Source: Sternotherus odoratus (Eukaryota; Chordata; Testudines; Kinosternidae). Taken from it: 64,000 bases of DNA. The notes under the pieces are model-generated. The model saw only the letters and a list, made by a program, of their open reading frames with translations. It was not told the origin of the DNA and searched no databases. The DNA lies in contig JAVMKO010000001.1 of assembly GCA_032164245.1 (NCBI GenBank), positions 18,327,603 to 18,391,602 of the forward strand. The letters are read 5' to 3'. Positions 58,138 to 64,000 of the stretch are shown here, in pieces. The translations under genes and the position numbers were made by a program. Within the stretch, counting starts at the first letter, position 1, and each line of letters opens with the position of its first letter.

Positions 58138-59403
58138 GTAAGCATAGTCTGAACATAAGAAGGGCAGACTCTTTTGGAACTCTGCTGGTATTCTGTATGT
58201 TAACGTTAAAGAACATGGAATACAAACGTGTGGTGGGGTGTAGCTCCTGATTCATTTTTAATTTTACAAATGAGTACTGGGTCTTTGACCCTACTCCTTT
58301 TCCAGAATTTCAGGCATTTCACCCCTCAGTTTCTAAATTGACTCAACCCAGAAGTATTAGGCATTTTCTAATTAGGACCTTTCCAGTTACCAACCTATAT
58401 TTAAAATGAAGGATTTTGGGGACAGATGGTAGACCAGATTCTGAATTAAGTTGTGCCATTGAGTAACTGAGTTGCTCCACTGAATTCTGTATCCTAGTTA
58501 TGGCCTAATTCATATTCCAGATCAAACAAGTAAATAAGTCCGAGGTTCCACAAACTTTCTCTGCCTGTGATCCAAAACATTCATATTTACTTTTGCCAGG
58601 TCCCCCAAATTCATTATCTTTTATAGATGTACATTTTTAATATTGAGATTACTTTTAATAATGTATTAAATGCTCCATCATAGCATGATAGTGTATATTT
58701 CAGAAATGAGGAGGGAGGGGGGACTACAGAGTGCTTCTTTGTGTTTCTGGTTGCTGCTGGGTGGATGGTTGTGCTGGGTGGAAGGAGCTGGGGTGTATTT
58801 CTGAAAGGGAATTGCTATTGGGAGTTGGTGGAGGCAAGTACTGTTACATGAAGATTACTCAGTGGAAGATGCTGCTTCTGGAATGCACTGAATGGAAGCG
58901 TGGTGGGTTATGGGTGTAGGATTTCTAACCTGCACCACACTTAGCTCTAAAGGAAGGTGCTGATTAAAGGTGAGTCCAGACAACTGAGGGCTATAGTCCA
59001 AGCAGCTGACTCCACAGTAGTTTTAAGCAGTGTCTTGTCTTGCAGCTGAGGACAGTGAAGAGAGGAGAAATGAAGAGAGGTGAACAGAGGGTAGGAGCAA
59101 GGAGCTGCATTAAGGCTGATCAGGAGGATTATAGAACAGTCTTCTCCTTCCTTTCTGCTGATGGCCCTAGCATCCAAATCCAGCCAATCCATCTATGCAA
59201 TTAAGCTATTTCCTTTTTAAATTGGAGTTAACCATTCTGGAGTCATAACCACCACCCTCGGAACCATCAGAGTCTGTATATTTTTAAAGTCAGTGTGTCA
59301 TATGTTGACAGCTATCTATACATGTTATGGCTGAGATGATCCATTAGACATCCCTTCTAGATGTTAGAGATCTATAATTTGATGTTCAAGATGCAAGAGC
59401 TAA

Positions 59404-59482
59404 GTTCTGCTCTCATTTACACTGAGAAGTGAAGTTACTCCAGATTTACATTAGTGAACATAATTGAGAGCAGAATTTGTCC
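59404..59482. mobile_element. palindromic MITE
   Basis: agttctgctctcatttacac at the left and the inverse-like gagagcagaattt at the right, with gttactccagatttacat in the middle. Diverged but recognisable. Confidence 0.5.
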
Positions 59483-59850
59483 CTCAAATTTTTAGTGCAC
59501 TGTGGCTTTGTAGAATTTTAATCTTTTTGACTTTCCCTCCCCATCCCTCTGGGGAAGGGATAGTTTTAAGAATATAGGGTGGCAAGTTTGGGGGTGTTAA
59601 TTTATCAGTTTTGGGTGCTTACAATTGTCTCTATAGTTTGGTTCATGTTGCAAATCCTGTGGATTGTAAACTTTGTTAAAGTACCTTGAGCCTGGGATAG
59701 GTATTTGAAATCAATAAACAAATCAATGAATGACTTTCCATTAATTTCCAGAGGAGCATTACCACTCTGTCCTTTTAAGTACAGGTTAGAAACTGACCTC
59801 ACTCATGAGAGAGATTCTCAGAGGAAGTTTGCCTTAAAGCGGAGTTGCAT

Positions 59851-60016
59851 GCAGTTTGTAGAAGTAACAAAGAGTTCTGTGGCACCTTAAAGACTAGCTA
59901 AAGTATTGAAGCATAAGCTTTCGTGGGCTAATACCCACTTCTTCAGATGCAAAAATTATGTCTGGAATAGCAGAAGTAACAAACATGGCTACCTCTCTGA
60001 TTCACGCAATTTGTAG
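59851..60016 (-). mobile_element. PLE-derived insertion, family B, with 11-bp target duplication
   Basis: gcagtttgtag (59851-59861) and gcaatttgtag (60006-60016) flank 144 bases. The first part is the family B tail and hairpin reversed (ctttcgtgggctaatacccac). The last part (about 59965-60003, gcagaagtaacaaacatggc then tacctctctgatt) is a second short piece of the tail end in the opposite sense. The core reads ctgaaga on the minus strand, a one-base change from canonical. Confidence 0.8.
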
Positions 60017-60793
60017 AGGATTTGAGAGTACTGGTTATCATTTTTAAAACTAGTCACAATAAATACCTGCAGAATTGTTTTAGATTTCCTTTCAGATTTA
60101 GGATTACATATAAAATTACATAATAATTGGAGAATGGTACAGTAGCTATAGGACTTAATTCTGGAACTTAGGGCCTGATCCTGAAAGGAACACAGAGTCC
60201 TTAGCTCACACAACAGCTGAGACTTCAGCATTCTATACCTTTCAGAATCATTCGCAGATACTACTTTTTGGGGGGGTCAGTGGCAAAACTCTCATTGACA
60301 TTAGTGGTACCCTGATACAGGCACTCAATTTACTGTAAGTGTATTTGGTAAATATCTTTAGCAGTTCTACTGTTGCATTGTAGAAATAAATTTGGATGGC
60401 CACTCATCTGAGTAGCATGCTGTGAAGCTGACTTCCTCCCGCTTTGCGCAATAGATTTTGTTTGAAAAGGTCACTATAAACAAGGTAGTCCCATGCTAAT
60501 TTTGTTTCTCAACATCAGAAAATTTGATTTTGTCATCGGAGGCTTGAGTGAGATGGGATGGAAGCAAACAGTGGAGTGTTTGGAATTTACTAACGTATAG
60601 GGTGGGAGTTATTAGGTCAGTTTTCTCACAACATCTGGTTATCACAAGGTAGCATTTGTGGGAAAAATCTTTTTTTCCATACTCATAGAAAGAAATTGTT
60701 TACTAATTTTGCATAAGCTTTCCCTCTAAACTTGTACTTACTCCAGACTCTGGAAGGTTGTACTTTGATGTTAAAATGATTATGCTATTGTTG
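60017..60793. other. no feature recognised (HGF intron 4)
   Basis: Plain intronic sequence with a possible MITE centre at 60280-60330. I checked this and the other intron 4 sequence (58138-64000) by eye for HGF exon 5 and found none. Confidence 0.5.
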
Positions 60794-61885
60794 TTACTCT
60801 ATATTCCAGTTGTGCCTAGAGGCCCCAACCAAACCTGGGGCCCCACTAGGGTTACCAAGTGTCTAATCATGGAACCCCTAATGCCCCTGCCCTCCCCTTC
60901 TCCCCCACACTCACTCACTGTCATCAGGCTGAGGCAGAGGGTTGGGTAGTGGTAGGGGTGTGGGCTTTGGGCTGGGGCCAAGAGGTTTGCGGTATGGGAG
61001 GGGGCTCTAGGCTGAGACTGGGGCAGGGGGTTGGGTCACAGGAGTGGGTGTGGGGTGCAAGCTATGGGAGGGAGTTTGGGTGTAGGAGAGGGCTCAGGGC
61101 TGGGGAAGGGGTTTGGAGTGTGGGAAGGGGTGAGGGGTGTGACTCTGGGAGGGAGTTTAGGTGCAAGATGGGGCTCAGGGCTGGGGCAGGGGGATGGGGT
61201 ACAGGAGTGGGTGTGGGGTGCAAGCTCTGGGAGGGAGTTTGGATGTAGGAGGGGCTCAGGGCTGGTGAAGGGTTTTGGGGTGTGGGAAGGGGCAAGGGTT
61301 GTGACTCTGGGAGGGAGTTTGGGTGCAGGATGGGGCTCAGGGCTGGGGCAGGGGGATGGGATGCAGAAGGAGGTGCAGGATCTAGCTGGGCAGAACTTAC
61401 CTCAGATGATTCCCGGTCAGCAGCACAGTGCGGCTAAGGAAGGCTCCCGGAAGTGGCTGGCAGGTTCCTGCAGCCCTTGTGGAGAAAGGGGCTCCACACG
61501 CTGCCCCTACTTGCAGGTGCCACCCCTGCAAGGTCCCATTGGCCGAAGTCAGTGCTTGGGGCAGCCCATGGAGACTGTCCCCTCCCCCCCGCCCCAGAGG
61601 GCTGCAGGAAAGTGCCAGCTGCTTCCAGGAGTGATACGGGGCCAGGGCAGACAGAGAGCCTGCCTTAGTCCCACTGTACAGCTGGACTTTTAGCGCGCTA
61701 AAATCTCCTGGATTGGCTTCAATAGCCTCTGGGAGATAGGGCCTGATTCCGGGAGACTCACGGTAAAACCTGGAGGGTTGGCAACCCTAGTCCCCATTGT
61801 TCTAGGCTCTATACAAATATAGCGTAAGACATTTCTTGCTCCGAAGACATTAGAAATTAAATAGACAAGATGGATATGGTCAGGT
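60794..61885 (+). repeat. ancient repeat tail split by a DNA transposon
   Basis: gtgcctagaggccccaacca (60812-60831) and gttctaggctctatacaaat (61799-61818) are adjacent blocks of one old amniote tail. The intervening 60847-61789 is the insertion. Confidence 0.6.
60847..61789. mobile_element. hAT-like element with G-rich tandem core
   Basis: The ends tagggttaccaag and ggttggcaaccct-a are inverted partners. The flanks ggccccac and gtccccat match at 6 of 8 bases, consistent with an aged 8-bp duplication. The core 60940-61380 is a tandem array of period about 164 bp (cagggctggggcagggggat, gactctgggagggagttt and similar). The 220-codon frame at 61031-61693 is a repeat artefact. No transposase. Confidence 0.65.
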
Positions 61886-62038
61886 AGAAATGATTTCAGA
61901 AATGGTTTTGATCCTGATCCTAAGGTAAATTGGATTGACTGGCTTTTGTAATCATTATTTCTGAACTGAGAGACTCTGTGATGGTAAAATAATAAAATGA
62001 AATACTCTAACATTCATTGACACACCACTTAACACCCA

Positions 62039-62752
62039 CAGTGGAACCCCGCTATAACGCGACCGATGGGATCCAAAAAATCCCATCACGCTAAATGCGG
62101 GGTCACGTTATAGCAGGGCCCCACTCCCCGGCAGGCATGGCCTGCGGCTTCTCTCCCTGCTGCCCAGCAGGGGAGAGAAGCTGTGGCCCACGCCTGCCAG
62201 GGACAGAGAACTCCGGGGCCCCTAGCAGCAGACGCAGAGTTCTCTGTGGAAGCCACTGCCCCCGCGCCTGCCGGGACCGGGGGACTCCGGCAGCCCTGGA
62301 GTCCCCCGGTCCCAGCAGGCGGGGGCAGCGGCTTCAAGGGAAGTCACGGCTCTACTCCCCCAGGGAAGCCTTGGCTCTGCGCTTGCCAGGACGGGGGGCT
62401 ACAGCCCCAGAATCCCCTGTCCTGGCAGGCGCGGAGCCGGAGCTTCCACAGGGAACTCCCGGGCTGCAGTTTTCAGCCCCAGAATTCTCTGTCCCAGGCA
62501 GGTGCGGGCCGCAGCTTCTCTCCCCTGCTGGGCAGCGGGGAGAGAAGCCATGGCCCCCCTGCCTACAGTCCTGAGTTCTCTGTCCCTGGGAGGGGAGGCT
62601 GCATCTTCTCTCCACGCTGCCCAGCAGGGGAGAGAAGCCGTGGCCCCCACACCTGCCAGGGACAGAGAGCAAGGACTTGGGAGCCACGGTATAATCGCGC
62701 TATAACTGAACTCGCGTTATAGCAGGGCGCATTATACCGGGGCTCCACTGTA
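62039..62752. mobile_element. pogo/Tigger-like element with GC-rich core
   Basis: A 712-bp element from cagtggaaccccgctataac to the inverse of ataccggggctccactg, then TA at 62751-62752; the left flank has CA where TA is expected. The core (62125-62690) is made of repeated, partly inverted modules such as ggcttctctccc / gggagagaagcc and gccagggacagagaactc. The frames at 62095-62722 are artefacts of these. Confidence 0.7.
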
Positions 62753-63499
62753 CATGAGATGTATTCTCCATCAGAAAAGTTTGCCTAGGGCTGTCTTTAT
62801 CTTGCTTTTCATTGAGCTTGTAGCTGCACATAGTGTACTCCCCACCACAACTGTAGACAAAGTCTAAGATGTTTTGAGAAAATGATGAAAATGCAGAAGA
62901 ATAAAAAGGAACAATGGGCAACAGCAAAATGAGGAAAATGATTCTCTCCAAGGACCAAGAATAGGAAAAACTCCCATTAAATTATGCTACCACATTGTGC
63001 TAATTGCAACCAGGATGTGAGTAACAGGGGTATTTTCCACCTCAGTCTGTTCCAAGACTTAATTAATCAAAGGTTTTTAAAAAAGACAAAAAATACATTT
63101 TTGGTGGGGCGGGAGTGGATAGGGATTTTCCTTCCCCCCCCCTTTGTTATTCATTCATATCATGCAGTTAGCCAAGTGAAGCAGCAGCTGAAAGCTGTTC
63201 TTGTATTACTTGTATGAGTTGGATCAGTTCCGCTGTATGAGTACAACAACTGGTTAATTCAGTTTAAAGACTAAAATGCAAGTGTAGTCTCTTCTAAATT
63301 GGGGATTTACACTGATGACAGCCATAGCACTACTCTAACCCCCAGCATAGACAAGCAGAGTAGCTATTAGCTCTGGAGAATTTCAAGCAGGGTAAGCTCT
63401 ACTAGTGGAAATAGTGTTTTTTCTAGTCTACACTGGGAGTTTCATCAGTCCCACTACACCAATGGGTGTAATTAGAGCAAACCCCTAGTCTAGACAGGT

Positions 63500-63548
63500 C
63501 CTAAGATACAGTCTGACCCAGTACGGCTATTCTTATGTTCTTAATACA
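63500..63548 (+). repeat. CR1 3'-end fragment
   Basis: gtctgacccagtacggctat then tcttatgttctta is the CR1 3' end, the inverse of the block at 33534-33580. Confidence 0.55.
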
Positions 63549-63549
63549 G

Positions 63550-64000
63550 GTAATTCAGTTCCAGTTAGGGCATATGTGATAGGTTGATTATTTGGGTTGC
63601 TTTGTAGTGTCCATGTGGTAGGTCCTGGTGCCCTGGTTTATCCTGGAGGTGAAGTTATGTGGGTTTTGGAGTTGTTGTTGTTATAGATGGTTCCACTTTT
63701 GTTTTTGTGTTGCATGTCTGTCACTGGGTTTTTTTGATAGTTGTTTTGGGTTTCTTGTATGATCTCCAGATAGGTTTCCTCACTTTTCCCTTCAACTGTG
63801 TGGGAGCATGTGGTGATTTCTTCTTTGAGGTGATCCCTTCCAGAATATATGAGGTGCAGGAGATTGCACCTCAGCTTTTCTGACATCCTTTTGCAGAGCT
63901 ATTCACTTTTGTATGTGGTTGTCATAGGGTTATAGATGGTAAGTTCTCTGGGGATGGTGTTTTGTTTCTTGCATTTGCTCAGGAGGTAGATGCTGCTGTT
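63550..64000 (-). pseudogene. probable PLE 5' coding region, runs off the window
   Basis: On the minus strand from the window edge a frame reads LLSKCKKQNTIPRELTIYNP, a stop, then an 82-codon open stretch (63886-63638) with LLHLIYSGRDHLKEEI, a stop, and then IINLSHMP near 63575. The C..N.IP.(G/E)L and NLS blocks resemble the N-terminal region of PLE proteins before the RT. It could instead be another retroelement; the RT is not in the window. Confidence 0.4.

Noticed and set aside
61031..61693. 220-codon frame on the + strand
   Set aside because: Product of the ~164-bp G-rich tandem repeat within a DNA transposon; no domain.
62095..62722. Frames of 159 and 179 codons
   Set aside because: Core modules of the element 62039-62750; both strands are open.
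58138..64000. HGF exon 5
   Set aside because: I looked for the second half of kringle 1 (YCRNP and GPWC blocks) in three + frames and saw none; it must lie beyond 64000.
1..64000. CRISPR arrays, operons or other prokaryotic features
   Set aside because: Spliced gene structure, LINE, SINE and LTR content show a vertebrate genome; no regularly spaced repeats of CRISPR type are present.

Overview
This is a vertebrate genomic window, most likely from a turtle. It contains one real protein-coding gene: the 5' part of HGF (hepatocyte growth factor) on the + strand, with exons 1-4 at 40120-40195, 51989-52154, 57239-57351 and 58023-58137. Splice sites, phases and translation all agree, and 156 complete codons are present (signal peptide, PAN/N domain, first half of kringle 1). 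The gene continues past the right edge; I could not find exon 5. The turtle call rests on the CR1/tRNA-SINE 3' tail at 36765-36869, abundant chelonian-type CR1, hAT-like and palindromic MITE repeats, and Penelope-like (PLE) 3' ends; it is from memory of repeat sequences, not from a search.

Layout. 1-38600 is intergenic DNA upstream of HGF and has no convincing host gene. It is a mosaic of CR1 LINE fragments, LTRs (4006-4685, 30203-30629, about 27760-28470), a decayed Ty3/Gypsy gag-pol on the minus strand (about 24170-25870), a PLE retroelement 3' half with a GIY-YIG endonuclease domain (22985-23797), several small PLE-derived insertions, an internally deleted hAT element (15890-16370), TIR elements and old SINEs. 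38800-39600 is a G-rich minisatellite, followed by the HGF promoter. The HGF introns hold an 811-bp hAT element with an 8-bp target duplication, a second Gypsy gag-pol relic that has itself been hit by an LTR and by a SINE carrying a MITE, a 5S-rRNA-derived SINE with a 14-bp target duplication, and a 5'-truncated R2/NeSL/Utopia-type LINE whose reading frame has one stop. The right end holds two GC-rich DNA transposons, and probably the 5' end of another PLE.

The most interesting material is the PLE-derived family. At least six loci carry the same 3' end, which includes a hammerhead-ribozyme-like core. Several copies are fold-backs (an inverted copy of the tail joined to a forward copy) flanked by 11-16 bp target duplications. 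Many insertions are nested, so the window records a relative order of transposon activity. Most tracts outside the listed features are AT-rich with nothing I can name.
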